From: a virus
IMG/VR virus record: IMGVR_UViG_3300035698_029839
Coordinates: 233,711-297,710 of that record
Direction: 5' to 3' (one strand)
Length of the DNA stretch: 64,000 nt
Shown: positions 1 to 8,142 of the stretch, piece after piece
How positions within the stretch are numbered: position 1 is the stretch's first letter
Layout: each line of letters opens with the position of its first letter
Notes under the pieces: generated by a model
What the model was told of the DNA's origin: nothing
Seen by the model: only the letters and a program-made list of their open reading frames with translations
Databases searched by the model: none
Made by a program: the position numbers and the translations under genes

Positions 1-23
1 TGCATATTATACGGAGAAAAACG

Positions 24-209
24 ATGAAAAAGAATAGAAAAGGATTCACATTTATTGAAGTAATAATTGTTATAGCTATAATAGTTATAGTATTTTCGCT
101 TATCTCAAAGATGGCGTGGTACCTTGCTGTTGGACCAATTTTGAGCAATATAATACCCCTAGTAATAGGGGGAGTTATAGGTTATCTTGTCGGAAAAAAT
201 AAAAAGTAA
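24..209 (+). CDS. Small membrane protein with type IV prepilin-like N-terminus
   Basis: 61 residues. Residues 6-23 read KGFTFIEVIIVIAIIVIV, the class III (type IV) prepilin signature: a short basic leader, Gly at the cleavage point, then Phe-Thr and Glu at mature position 5, followed by a long hydrophobic helix. A second hydrophobic segment covers about residues 37-55. Preceded by GGAG about 8 nt upstream. Prepilins are normally cut by PilD-type peptidases and enter pili or secretion pseudopili. No globular pilin domain follows, so this could be a mimic or interfering peptide, or a chance hydrophobic leader. Function is inference. Confidence 0.75.
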   Translation: MKKNRKGFTFIEVIIVIAIIVIVFSLISKMAWYLAVGPILSNIIPLVIGGVIGYLVGKNKK

Positions 210-253
210 GATTTTTTACCTAACTCTGAAATAAAACTCTGAAACTTTTAGAT

Positions 254-284
254 TTTGTAAAAGTGAAAGTAAGAGTAAGAGAAT
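254..284 (+). promoter_or_regulatory. Weak promoter-like site with AGTGAAAG motif
   Basis: TTGTAA followed by AAGTGAAAGT and a poor -10 (GAGAAT). Listed because the AGTGAAAG motif recurs inside better promoters of this window. Confidence 0.3.
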
Positions 285-332
285 ACATAACTCCTTTTAT
301 AGCAAGGGGTTATATATTTTTTTATATTATAG

Positions 333-360
333 TTGACTTTTTTCTAAAAGTGATTATAAT
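333..360 (+). promoter_or_regulatory. Sigma-70-like promoter for the gene at 392
   Basis: TTGACT, 16-nt spacer containing AAAAGTGAT, TATAAT. The start codon is about 30 nt downstream. Confidence 0.7.
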
Positions 361-391
361 AAATTGGTAAAGTATAAATATTGAGGTAATA

Positions 392-1204
392 ATGACAGGT
401 CCAAACTTAAAAGAAAAATTTGCTCAAATTGACAAGCTGATGGACACAGAGGGACTGGTTGAAGTAGAAAGATCTGGCAAACCAGGCGGCACTGAGAATG
501 CTATTTGTGTAGTATCAGTATCGTCTATTGGAGAGATTGAAGTTATAACTATTATCAATAAGAAAGATGCAGACGATTATTATCAGGAAGAATGTCAAGA
601 TTCGATTGCTTATGATTTTAATGAAGTCCCTGGTATTTATCTTATTGAGTTTAAAATAGAGGGTTCTGGCCCTGATCATAACGGAGAATATGATTCATGG
701 GCAGTATTTGTAAATGTTATAAAATATAAAGTCTCTATTGTAAATAAAAAAGATCAATTCGATAAAGAGACCTATTTTAAAAGTTTTGAGTCCAAAATAT
801 ATAATGATGATCCTGGCTCTGAATTCCCGCGTGTTCTATTTATAATTAATGATAATGGAAAAGGTGTTATACTTGATATTTTAAATGAAGAAGTTGCTTA
901 TAAAAGTATTATTCAAGAGATGATAGGATATATGAACGAGATGGATCTTCGCATCGGTGTTTCTCCAGCATTAGAAGCTATGGGGCTATATACGGCATCA
1001 TTTTCTATTATCGGAGATATGGTTAATCTTTTTGATCGCGATCTAAATGAAGATATTAAAATTTTTGATATAAAATGTCTCTCTTTAATTCTGGAAGATG
1101 AACCTATCAAAATAATATCAAGAGAAGAGAAACAAAAAAAAGAATGGGATGGTTTCAGTAAATATGTAGATGAATTACGAATGAAAGAAGAACATATTAT
1201 ATGA
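392..1204 (+). CDS. Hypothetical protein, 270 aa
   Basis: Not recognised. Acidic, soluble-looking, with no clear motif; the centre alternates short beta-like and charged segments. The start has a weak GAGG-type ribosome site (TTGAGGTAATA). Its stop overlaps the next start (ATATGA), so the two are probably translationally coupled. Confidence 0.85.
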   Translation: MTGPNLKEKFAQIDKLMDTEGLVEVERSGKPGGTENAICVVSVSSIGEIEVITIINKKDADDYYQEECQDSIAYDFNEVPGIYLIEFKIEGSGPDHNGEYDSWAVFVNVIKYKVSIVNKKDQFDKETYFKSFESKIYNDDPGSEFPRVLFIINDNGKGVILDILNEEVAYKSIIQEMIGYMNEMDLRIGVSPALEAMGLYTASFSIIGDMVNLFDRDLNEDIKIFDIKCLSLILEDEPIKIISREEKQKKEWDGFSKYVDELRMKEEHII

Positions 1205-1728
1205 TTGGAATAATTATCAATACACTACTTGTTATAGTTGTTATTATAATAGCTATTTATTTGCATATTGTTAATAAAAAGAGAATAAAAACATGGCAAC
1301 AGTTTTTGGGTCAAACTGCTACGTGTTTAAGGGATGTGGTTGAAACACAAAAACAAATTAGAGTTCAAATGAAACAGGTAGAAAAAAATAAAGAAAAATC
1401 AATAAGTTTAAGTAGTTTAAATAAAGCATATAAGGAAGTTGCTGATGAAGACGAAGAAAAAAACCAAAAAGAAAAGACAATAATTAAAACTTGTTTAGAT
1501 TGTCCTGATCATAAAATTATTCACGATCCTGATCCACATGATTGGTATTCCAACCATGATATGGCGGTAGTATGTAAACTTGTTAAAAATCCTAATATAG
1601 AACCTGATTCTAACTATACTTCGGACAGACAAGAATTTAGAAAATCGGCTTCTTCTTGCCGCCCATATAATTTAAAAAAAAAATCAACAATTCCAGATTG
1701 GTGTCCTAGAAATAAAAAGAGGAAATAA
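1201..1728 (+). CDS. Membrane-anchored Cys-rich protein
   Basis: 175 residues. One N-terminal transmembrane helix (about residues 2-23), a charged coiled-coil-like linker, then a C-terminal region with CLDCPDH, a further Cys and Cys near the end that could bind a metal. Overlaps the upstream gene by 4 nt. Family unknown. Confidence 0.85.
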   Translation: MIGIIINTLLVIVVIIIAIYLHIVNKKRIKTWQQFLGQTATCLRDVVETQKQIRVQMKQVEKNKEKSISLSSLNKAYKEVADEDEEKNQKEKTIIKTCLDCPDHKIIHDPDPHDWYSNHDMAVVCKLVKNPNIEPDSNYTSDRQEFRKSASSCRPYNLKKKSTIPDWCPRNKKRK

Positions 1729-1732
1729 GATC

Positions 1733-2059
1733 ATGTTCGATTTTTGCGTTAAAATATGGAATGATTATCATAAAAAAATAGCTAAACGAAAAGTTGAAAA
1801 AGCTGTGAAGATGTTTGGTGAACTGGCTTCTAAAATAGATATCTTCAAGAGCCAGCAGTGTAATAGCCTTTATGTAGGAGAGGAAAAAGCCACTCAAAAT
1901 AAGGTGATATTAGAAGATTTTAAAAAAGATCTCGAAAAATCAAAGCAAGAGACATGTATTTTAATAAAAGCTGTTGATGCTGTTGATAGGAAATTGTTAA
2001 CTTCCGTTGTAATGGATTTTTATGACAGACATGCTACCAAAAATATAGATAAGGAGTAA
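1733..2059 (+). CDS. Hypothetical helical protein, 108 aa
   Basis: Lys/Glu-rich, probably all helical, with three scattered Cys. Follows the previous gene after 4 nt with AAGAGGAAATAAG upstream as ribosome site. Not recognised. Confidence 0.8.
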   Translation: MFDFCVKIWNDYHKKIAKRKVEKAVKMFGELASKIDIFKSQQCNSLYVGEEKATQNKVILEDFKKDLEKSKQETCILIKAVDAVDRKLLTSVVMDFYDRHATKNIDKE

Positions 2060-2061
2060 AA

Positions 2062-2286
2062 ATGAACAACATTATCAGACAGGCTAAAAAGTTTTGGGGC
2101 TTAGATGGATTTGTGGCCATTATATTCTCTATATTCACAATCAGCGCTTTGTTGAGAGGAAGCATTCTAGGATCTATCTTAATGGGTATATTCTCCTACT
2201 GGTGGATAAAGAGAGTGTTAGGTAAACCTGCAAAACATAAGGGAGGTTATTCAACCTGCCAAAGTCCAAGAGATTTAGACTTATGA
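2062..2286 (+). CDS. Small membrane protein ending in RDLDL
   Basis: 74 residues with a hydrophobic stretch at about 18-50 (one or two helices). Two nt after the upstream stop. It ends PRDLDL, similar to the RxxILDL tails of the genes at 52-60 kb, though it lacks the Ile; relationship uncertain. Confidence 0.8.
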   Translation: MNNIIRQAKKFWGLDGFVAIIFSIFTISALLRGSILGSILMGIFSYWWIKRVLGKPAKHKGGYSTCQSPRDLDL

Positions 2287-2384
2287 AAAATCTAACAAAA
2301 CAATACGTAGATGTTAATAAGGTATCAATAACAAAAATATTTTCTATCTCTGTAGTGACAATAAAACGGAGTAAAATTAAATGA
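2283..2384 (+). CDS. Possible 33-aa basic peptide
   Basis: ATGA overlaps at both ends with the neighbouring genes (starts inside the stop of the 2062 gene, ends over the start of the 2381 gene). This is the coupling style used throughout the window and is the main reason to believe it. Basic and hydrophobic; no known family. Confidence 0.45.
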   Translation: MKNLTKQYVDVNKVSITKIFSISVVTIKRSKIK

Positions 2385-2782
2385 GTATAATAGGACAACA
2401 AATAGCAGAAGGCAAACGCAGATATGATTACATGGATAGAACAGATAAAAAAATACTAATGGATTGCGTGATGGGTTTCCATAAGCCAGAAGAACAATAT
2501 CATCAAGGTGTATGTGGAAATTCTTTAAAAGATTTTTTCCCAAGAAGATGTAAACATTGCGGAGAACTATTGTATCCTGACAAATGGGAGCCAGTAGAAT
2601 TTGTTGAATCAGATTGTGAGCATGAGGCTATAGGATATTATCATTCTGATAAAGAAGATGAGAAATTAGTTAACAGATTTCCACAACAATGTAAAAAATG
2701 CGGAATAGATTTAAAACCCAAAACGTGGATATCAGTAGAAAAGTGGGTGTTATTAAAAGAAATAGAACAATTACAAGAATAA
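2381..2782 (+). CDS. Twin zinc-ribbon-like protein
   Basis: 133 residues. Two internal repeats, each with CKHCGELLYPDKW or CKKCGIDLKPKTW and an upstream Cys/His pair, read as tandem small zinc-binding units. No enzymatic motif. Overlaps the upstream peptide by 4 nt. Function unknown; could bind nucleic acid or protein. Confidence 0.85.
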   Translation: MSIIGQQIAEGKRRYDYMDRTDKKILMDCVMGFHKPEEQYHQGVCGNSLKDFFPRRCKHCGELLYPDKWEPVEFVESDCEHEAIGYYHSDKEDEKLVNRFPQQCKKCGIDLKPKTWISVEKWVLLKEIEQLQE

Positions 2783-2813
2783 CAAAAATCTTAAATTAAG
2801 GAAGGACAATATT

Positions 2814-3647
2814 ATGTCAAAAAAACAAAAACAAGAAGAAAAACAGGGACAGGTACAAAAACAAATTGATAAGTGTGTTTTTGTTCTAGATGTCCCAAAA
2901 TTAGAAGAAAAATCAAAGACAATAGCAGATGTTATGTACAATGTAGAAGGGGATAACTTCAAAGATTCTCTTTACACTATGATCAAAGCTAGAACACCTA
3001 TAATTGCTATTCAGACGATAGAAGAAAAAAGATTTATGACCTATCTACAATATTTCAGGATATGTAAAAGTCTACAATTATTTACCTGGGACATTGTTGA
3101 TGGAGTGATAGACTACCAGAAACAGGATACGATAGATATTGATAATAAATGGACTAGAGATACAGGAACAGAACAAGAAAGAATTCTATCTTATATCACA
3201 GCACAATCTTCAAATTTAAGAAAAGAACATCTTAAAGAATATAAGGATAAGGGTTTGAGGGGAGATTTGTATGTTCTGCTCGATTTTCAAGGTTATTTAG
3301 ATGTTCCAAGAATTGTAAGAAGATTAAAAACTCTTTCTAATATTAACTCTTTGACAACTACCATAATAGTTGGTCCTCAAATCAAGAATGAACTTGATTT
3401 AGAAATGAGAAAAATAATTCCTACGTTATGTCCACCAGATCCACAAGATGAAGATTTCAAGTTGGCTATCTATGAAATGGCAGATATAATCGAAAACTCT
3501 GTGCCAGGAATTATTGATCACACAAAAGCAAATGAAGATCAATTACTAAAAGTGTTGCAAGGCAAAACAATCTATGAAGCACAATCATGGATGGCTAATA
3601 ACGTAGTAAAATATATGAATCTTTTAGGGAAAAAAGAAGAAGAATAA
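2814..3647 (+). CDS. Ycf46-like N-terminal domain protein without the ATPase part
   Basis: 277 residues. The central part (about 55-225) carries the pattern of the N-terminal domain of Ycf46-type AAA proteins: ARTPIIAIQTIEEKR, LFTWDIVDG, a LLDFQGYL block, VVRRLK-like RIVRRLKTLS, then TTTIIVGPQ and a proline-rich segment. In the full family an AAA+ ATPase domain follows; here the protein ends with no Walker motifs. It may act as a stand-alone adaptor or be a reduced form. Ribosome site AAGGAAGGA. Confidence 0.8.
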   Translation: MSKKQKQEEKQGQVQKQIDKCVFVLDVPKLEEKSKTIADVMYNVEGDNFKDSLYTMIKARTPIIAIQTIEEKRFMTYLQYFRICKSLQLFTWDIVDGVIDYQKQDTIDIDNKWTRDTGTEQERILSYITAQSSNLRKEHLKEYKDKGLRGDLYVLLDFQGYLDVPRIVRRLKTLSNINSLTTTIIVGPQIKNELDLEMRKIIPTLCPPDPQDEDFKLAIYEMADIIENSVPGIIDHTKANEDQLLKVLQGKTIYEAQSWMANNVVKYMNLLGKKEEE

Positions 3648-3976
3648 TGGGAAATATAAATACTATTAAAGATAAAGATGGGAATCTGATAGCAGAGGCA
3701 GATATGGGACTAGCATGTTTCTCAATGGTTGTGGATATTATCCAAAAATATAATCCGACTAAGGTCGTAGGATTTCCTCGTCAAGAAGAACTTGATGAAC
3801 TACTCAACCCATGTTATGAAAAAGGAGAAGATTTTGAAGTAGTTCAACTTTTAACATTTATGAGCGATAAATCAATGTTTACAAAGGAAGATATAAAAGC
3901 ATTTGAAGAGGCAATTGAAAAGTGCAAATTTACGAATAGGGATAAAGGACCAAAGAAAATGCTCAGGAATATATGA
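3647..3976 (+). CDS. Hypothetical protein, 109 aa
   Basis: Start overlaps the upstream stop (TAATG). Acidic N-terminal half, basic C-terminus. Not recognised. Confidence 0.8.
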   Translation: MGNINTIKDKDGNLIAEADMGLACFSMVVDIIQKYNPTKVVGFPRQEELDELLNPCYEKGEDFEVVQLLTFMSDKSMFTKEDIKAFEEAIEKCKFTNRDKGPKKMLRNI

Positions 3977-4170
3977 GATATATAAGTCATTGCAATATTA
4001 AACTTATTGCCTGTACTATCAAAAAAGAATGGATTACTGAAATCGGAAAAGAAAGAACAAATGGAGATGGATCGGGAATTGTTTTTATTGTTAAAAAAGC
4101 AATTTTTCCAAATTTTAAAGAGGATGTAGAAAATGAGCCATGTGTGGATCAAAAAAACTGCTTGGAATAA
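3973..4170 (+). pseudogene. C-terminal fragment of the MCL paralogue family
   Basis: 65 residues matching only the C-terminal third of the genes at 4493, 5900 and 6370 (IKLIACTIKKEWITEIG...IVFIVKKAIFP against IECKIHKSWI..IG...VTNKIIFP). The N-terminal two thirds are absent. It keeps an ATGA start overlap, so it may still be translated. Confidence 0.6.
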
Positions 4171-4489
4171 AATCTTAAATGACATAGTTAAGATACGAAA
4201 ATTAGCTGATTCTAAGCCAGAATATAGATTATATTTTTATGGAATAGAAGTTTATTCTATAAATTATGCAAGAGCCAAATCTACAAAAGAAAATGAGTGG
4301 CTTAGTATATTAATCTGTGCCGTTGGAAAAACATGTCAAAATCCCGACTTTGATAGGCAAAGAGGAATTACAGTAAATACCATTGCCGCTTTTGATAAAT
4401 GGTACATGGAAGAAAAAGAGATCAGAGAAAGATTATCACATTTAGAAGTTAGAAAAGTTGATACTATAAAAACATGTGGAGAAAAATAG
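4133..4489 (+). CDS. Hypothetical protein, 118 aa
   Basis: Starts inside the end of the fragment at 3973 in another frame. Mixed alpha/beta composition; not recognised. Followed after 3 nt by the MCL gene at 4493. Confidence 0.7.
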   Translation: MSHVWIKKTAWNKILNDIVKIRKLADSKPEYRLYFYGIEVYSINYARAKSTKENEWLSILICAVGKTCQNPDFDRQRGITVNTIAAFDKWYMEEKEIRERLSHLEVRKVDTIKTCGEK

Positions 4490-4492
4490 ACA

Positions 4493-4921
4493 ATGTGTTT
4501 AGATAGATTAAAGACAAAAGAAGAAAAAAAAGAAATACTTAAGGACATGCCTAAAAAAAGTATAGTTGTTTATAAGGTTGTGAATAAATGTGAAGGTAAA
4601 TATTTTCCACCTTGTCGTTATTGTGACTCATATGTAGAAGGACTAAACAAGGTTCCTATTTTTAGAAGATATATATCAACTTGTTGTCCAAATTATAAGG
4701 GAATTTTTTTAGATTATAAGGTAGGTTTTCATTCTTTTAAATATAAAAATGATGCTCAAAAATATTCTAATCATATAACATTAAATACTTCAACAGTTAT
4801 CGAATGTCAAATAAATCAATCTTGGATTACAGAAATAGGAGAACAAAATTTAGGTGCTATAACATATTTCGGTATCTGTTTTGTAACCAATAAGATAATT
4901 TTTCCAAAATATGAGGAATAA
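4493..4921 (+). CDS. MCL-family phage protein, copy 1
   Basis: 142 residues. Family pattern shared with 5900 and 6370: N-terminal MCL-x-RLKTKEEKK, SIVVYKVV, a central loop (here with extra Cys pairs), YKVGFHSFK, and a C-terminal IECQINQSWITEIG...FVTNKIIFP. Function unknown to me. The spread of paralogues suggests local duplication and diversification. Confidence 0.85.
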   Translation: MCLDRLKTKEEKKEILKDMPKKSIVVYKVVNKCEGKYFPPCRYCDSYVEGLNKVPIFRRYISTCCPNYKGIFLDYKVGFHSFKYKNDAQKYSNHITLNTSTVIECQINQSWITEIGEQNLGAITYFGICFVTNKIIFPKYEE

Positions 4922-4945
4922 GAATTATAGATAGCTACGGAGAAT

Positions 4946-5029
4946 ATGATGTACAAATCATTATATAAAGATGAAAAAATGCAACAACTAGTTGACCAAC
5001 TTATGAACGGAGAAATCACCGAAAAATAA
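4946..5029 (+). CDS. 27-aa acidic peptide
   Basis: ACGGAGA sits about 5 nt before a double ATG. Short amphipathic helix-like sequence. Coding status is based on the ribosome site only. Confidence 0.4.
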   Translation: MMYKSLYKDEKMQQLVDQLMNGEITEK

Positions 5030-5148
5030 TATGAAAAAGAGATAAAACTGCTTAAACAATAATGATGGCAATTTCAGTAGTATAAAGTGAAAAAGAATGG
5101 CAATTCACAATCAAAAATAGAAAAATATCACTTTTTACCACCTTACTC

Positions 5149-5176
5149 TTGACAATGACAAAATATAGGCTATAAT
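5149..5176 (+). promoter_or_regulatory. Sigma-70-like promoter
   Basis: TTGACA, 16-nt spacer, TATAAT: the closest match to the bacterial consensus in the window. Downstream lie a short direct repeat (TTTTAAAATA twice) and an untranslated stretch before the gene at 5330. Apart from a possible 11-residue reading frame at 5230-5265, I see nothing else between 5030 and 5329. Confidence 0.75.
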
Positions 5177-5329
5177 GAGAGTATAACTTTTTAAAATATT
5201 TTAAAATATTTATCTGAATAAAGGCTATTATGATGTTCTATGTAAGTGTTGACGGAAAAAGATAAGGGATATGGTTGAGAGCATTAACTACTCATAAAAA
5301 ATGTTGGATAAAAACAAAAGGATGTAAAA

Positions 5330-5560
5330 ATGAAAAATTATTTAAAGAATTTTATAAAAATGGCATGGCCTGCTCTCATAGGATTCTCAATAGGACAATC
5401 AATAGGTTTTTTCATCAGACCAATTTATACATTTATACATTTTATACATCTTATAACAGATTTAATAATATTCACAATTTTAATTTTTATTCTATATAAT
5501 ATAGTAATTGGTATTGCTAAATTATGTAGAAGGGAGAAATCAAATAATGAAAATTCTTGA
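5330..5560 (+). CDS. Small membrane protein (paralogue of the gene at 7134)
   Basis: 76 residues with two hydrophobic segments (about 14-35 and 38-62) and a basic tail. The N-terminal pattern (KNFIKMAWPALIGFSIGQ..GF.I.P) resembles KKFIKKTYPMHVGIAVGQ in the gene at 7134. Confidence 0.75.
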   Translation: MKNYLKNFIKMAWPALIGFSIGQSIGFFIRPIYTFIHFIHLITDLIIFTILIFILYNIVIGIAKLCRREKSNNENS

Positions 5561-5624
5561 TAAAATTAAAAAAGCATGGAAAAAAGCACTACTCAACTAT
5601 GTAAGTTATGTAATGAAGAAATAA
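5547..5624 (+). CDS. 25-aa cationic amphipathic peptide
   Basis: GGGAGAAA about 9 nt upstream of ATG; overlaps the end of the 5330 gene. The sequence is a lysine-rich amphipathic helix with aromatic residues. Could be a small membrane-active peptide, but this is inference from composition. Confidence 0.45.
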   Translation: MKILDKIKKAWKKALLNYVSYVMKK

Positions 5625-5675
5625 AAGTTATAAAAACTAAAATAGACCACCCAATTATAGAAACAAGGACTAAAG

Positions 5676-5897
5676 ATGAGTAAAGAAGAAAAACAAATAA
5701 GGATACCAACAGTTAAAGATATGCAACTTATTAATGATTACGCAGACGAACAAGATTTCTGGAAAAAAGATACTAAAGAAGAGGTGCTAGATTTATTTGT
5801 AGTCTTAGTAGGATATGGATTAGAACCACAAAAAGCAATTAATAATATAAATGGTATGATAACTGCTATGAAAAATGAATATAGAAAGGGAAAATAA
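5676..5897 (+). CDS. Hypothetical protein, 73 aa
   Basis: Acidic and helical, not recognised. Ends 2 nt before the MCL gene at 5900. Confidence 0.75.
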   Translation: MSKEEKQIRIPTVKDMQLINDYADEQDFWKKDTKEEVLDLFVVLVGYGLEPQKAINNINGMITAMKNEYRKGK

Positions 5898-5899
5898 TT

Positions 5900-6379
5900 A
5901 TGTGCTTAAGTATATTATTAACAAAAAAAGAAAAAGATAAAATATTAAAAAATATATCGAGAAAAGGATTGACCGTTTATAAGGTTGTAGAAGTGTGTAA
6001 TAGGGAATATTATCCTATATATAGAGAACTCGATATAGAGAAATCACATTTTTCAGAAGGAAAAAATGTTGATATTCCTAGAGTTAAAAAGATAAGGACA
6101 GAAGATAAAATACCAACCTACTATAAGGCAGGATTCCACTTTTTCAAGAAATATAAAGATGCTCTAAAATCATTAAAATATTTAACTAATATTCATAAAA
6201 ATAAAAAATTTAAATTTATTGAATGTAAAATACATAAATCATGGATTATCGCTATGGGAATGAATTTCATAGAAATTACAGGAGGAGGAGAAGAATCATT
6301 TGGAGTTAGTATAGTAGCTAATAAAGCTATTTTCCCAGATAAGAATGTGGAAAATGAGAAGGACCAAAAATGTGCCTAA
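5900..6379 (+). CDS. MCL-family phage protein, copy 2
   Basis: 159 residues, the longest copy: MCLSILLTKKEK, KGLTVYKVVEV, a central insert with a SEGKNVD segment, YKAGFHFFK, IECKIHKSWI, VANKAIFP. Overlaps copy 3 by 10 nt. Function unknown. Confidence 0.85.
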   Translation: MCLSILLTKKEKDKILKNISRKGLTVYKVVEVCNREYYPIYRELDIEKSHFSEGKNVDIPRVKKIRTEDKIPTYYKAGFHFFKKYKDALKSLKYLTNIHKNKKFKFIECKIHKSWIIAMGMNFIEITGGGEESFGVSIVANKAIFPDKNVENEKDQKCA

Positions 6380-6786
6380 ATAGATTATTAACAGAAAAAC
6401 AAAAAACAAAAATATTAGACAAAATTACAAGAAAAGGTATTACTGTCTATAAGGTAATAAAAGTAATTAATTCTAAATTTTATCCTAGCTATCAAGATAA
6501 TGAGACTGCTTTTGAAGAAGGAACGAATATAGATGTTAATAAGACTAATAAATATTTGCATTTGTGGGAAGGCCCTGGAGAACAGAGAATATATAAGTCA
6601 GGTTATCATTCTTACAAAACTAAAAAAGCAGCAGAGAAATTACTAAGACATTTGAAGAATAACTGTATTGATTATAGGCTTATCCATTGTAAAATTCATA
6701 AATCATGGATACTAGAAATAGGCTTTGATCATGGTATTACTTTTGTAACAAGTAAAATAATTTTCCCTAAAAAAGAGAAGGACTAA
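6370..6786 (+). CDS. MCL-family phage protein, copy 3
   Basis: 138 residues: MCLNRLLTEKQK, KGITVYKVIKV, FEEGTNIDV, YKSGYHSYKT, HCKIHKSWILEIG, FVTSKIIFP. Clean ribosome site GAAGGACC within the end of copy 2. Confidence 0.85.
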   Translation: MCLNRLLTEKQKTKILDKITRKGITVYKVIKVINSKFYPSYQDNETAFEEGTNIDVNKTNKYLHLWEGPGEQRIYKSGYHSYKTKKAAEKLLRHLKNNCIDYRLIHCKIHKSWILEIGFDHGITFVTSKIIFPKKEKD

Positions 6787-6787
6787 A

Positions 6788-7102
6788 ATGACTATATATG
6801 AAAAAAGATGGGACAGAGTTAAAGAACTAGCTACGCAGATAATAGAACTACGAAAAGAAGCTGAAAAAGAATTCGGAAATGATACTATATTTATGTACCA
6901 AGATGAACGAGTAACAGGAGAACTACTTATAAGAGAATCAGATATATCTATAATAGATGAAGGTTGTACCTATAATCTGTTTGAGAATAATCCAGATTGG
7001 GACAATGGCTCTAATAGCACAATGAAAGAAATAAAACAAATCTTCGACGATATTAAAATCTATGTCCCATATAAAAAAAGGACCAAAAATGTGCCTAAAT
7101 AG
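6788..7102 (+). CDS. Hypothetical protein, 104 aa
   Basis: Follows copy 3 by 1 nt. Acidic, mixed alpha/beta. Not recognised. Its end overlaps a remnant of another MCL copy. Confidence 0.75.
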   Translation: MTIYEKRWDRVKELATQIIELRKEAEKEFGNDTIFMYQDERVTGELLIRESDISIIDEGCTYNLFENNPDWDNGSNSTMKEIKQIFDDIKIYVPYKKRTKNVPK

Positions 7103-7130
7103 AATATTATCAAAACATAAGGAAAACTAA
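7089..7130 (+). pseudogene. N-terminal remnant of an MCL-family gene
   Basis: Encodes MCLNRILSKHKEN and stops; the first residues and the upstream AAAGGACCAAAA match copy 3. A decayed duplicate. Confidence 0.6.
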
Positions 7131-7133
7131 AAA

Positions 7134-7340
7134 ATGATATCTAAAATATCTAAAAAATCTTATCAATATATAAAGAAATTTATAAAAAAGACATATCCTA
7201 TGCATGTTGGAATCGCTGTAGGACAAGTATTGTGTCTAATATTTATCCCTGCTCATACAATAGCATTATCGTTAATAATACAATTGTTCTTATCGATAGT
7301 TACTTTTATGCTATATACTATGAGTATATTTACTAAATAG
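7134..7340 (+). CDS. Small membrane protein
   Basis: 68 residues, basic N-terminus, two hydrophobic helices (about 21-43 and 45-64). Paralogue of the gene at 5330. Confidence 0.75.
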   Translation: MISKISKKSYQYIKKFIKKTYPMHVGIAVGQVLCLIFIPAHTIALSLIIQLFLSIVTFMLYTMSIFTK

Positions 7341-7348
7341 AAATAAAA

Positions 7349-7446
7349 ATGTTAGAAATAATAACTCTTATAATATCTTTCCAAATATGATAGATATTAA
7401 CAATAATTATTGTAAAATTATTTTCCCAAAAAATGAGGAAGAATAA
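7349..7446 (+). pseudogene. Decayed duplicate of the next gene fused to an MCL tail
   Basis: The first 12 codons (MLEIITLIISFQ) repeat the start of the gene at 7449, then a stop replaces the Trp codon. The DNA stays alignable for about 30 nt further, and the last part encodes NNYCKIIFPKNEE-stop, the tail of the MCL family. A recombination scar. Confidence 0.6.
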
Positions 7447-7448
7447 CA

Positions 7449-7664
7449 ATGTTAGAAATAATAGCCCTAATAGTATCTTTTCAAGTATGGTGGTTACTAG
7501 CAATAATTACTGTAGTATCCTTCCTAATCACCTATATTATATCTCCTCCTCCCGTAGATGGATCTGGTATAATGCCCTTTCCTGACCCTACAGGAGCTAT
7601 ATATTTTGTAATATGTATAATACTAAACCTTATAATGTGGTTGATCTACTTCATAGCAACTTAA
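7449..7664 (+). CDS. Small membrane protein
   Basis: 71 residues, two hydrophobic helices (about 2-33 and 49-69) joined by a proline/glycine loop (PPPVDGSG). Ribosome site GAGGAAGA. Function unknown. Confidence 0.75.
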   Translation: MLEIIALIVSFQVWWLLAIITVVSFLITYIISPPPVDGSGIMPFPDPTGAIYFVICIILNLIMWLIYFIAT

Positions 7665-7700
7665 TCGCGGAAAATTAATAATAACTAATACAAAGGAACA

Positions 7701-8018
7701 ATGATGAAAAACATTATAACAGAATGGACAGCATGTAATACAGGAAACACATGGACTGATGAAGATATAGAGCTAGTACTATCTGCTCCTCCTCTATCCT
7801 CTAATTTCCATAAAATAGGAAGAGCTATTGGTAGATCATATAAAGCTATAGAATTTGTCTATATTGTAGCTTCTACTCCAGTACCTACTCTAAAAGAAAC
7901 AGGAAGATGGAGTAATCCTTATATAAGACATATAGCGAGAGTTAGCCGTAAAGTAGGATGGAGAAAAGGCTGGGGATGGAAAAAATCTAATTTGTTGGAA
8001 AATGATGAAAATGAATAA
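7701..8018 (+). CDS. Myb/SANT-like DNA-binding protein
   Basis: 105 residues. NTWTDEDIELVLSAP...IGRAIGRSYKAIEFVY (about 17-53) follows the spacing of Myb-like domains, where TW..DE begins helix 1 and a GRS..AI helix reads DNA. A basic, tryptophan-rich tail follows. Possible transcription regulator. Double ATG start. Confidence 0.7.
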   Translation: MMKNIITEWTACNTGNTWTDEDIELVLSAPPLSSNFHKIGRAIGRSYKAIEFVYIVASTPVPTLKETGRWSNPYIRHIARVSRKVGWRKGWGWKKSNLLENDENE

Positions 8019-8142
8019 ACCTATAAAACAGAAACCAAAACCATTAAAAACTCTTACTAAAGAACAAATAAGAGAATCTATACAATATACTATAAAGAAT
8101 GATATTTGTTATGGAATATTCAAAGCACCAAATAATAACTAA
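8011..8142 (+). CDS. 43-aa basic peptide
   Basis: Overlaps the previous stop by 8 nt. Lys/Pro-rich N-terminus, then a short helix. Small but in the usual overlap arrangement. Confidence 0.45.
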   Translation: MNKPIKQKPKPLKTLTKEQIRESIQYTIKNDICYGIFKAPNNN

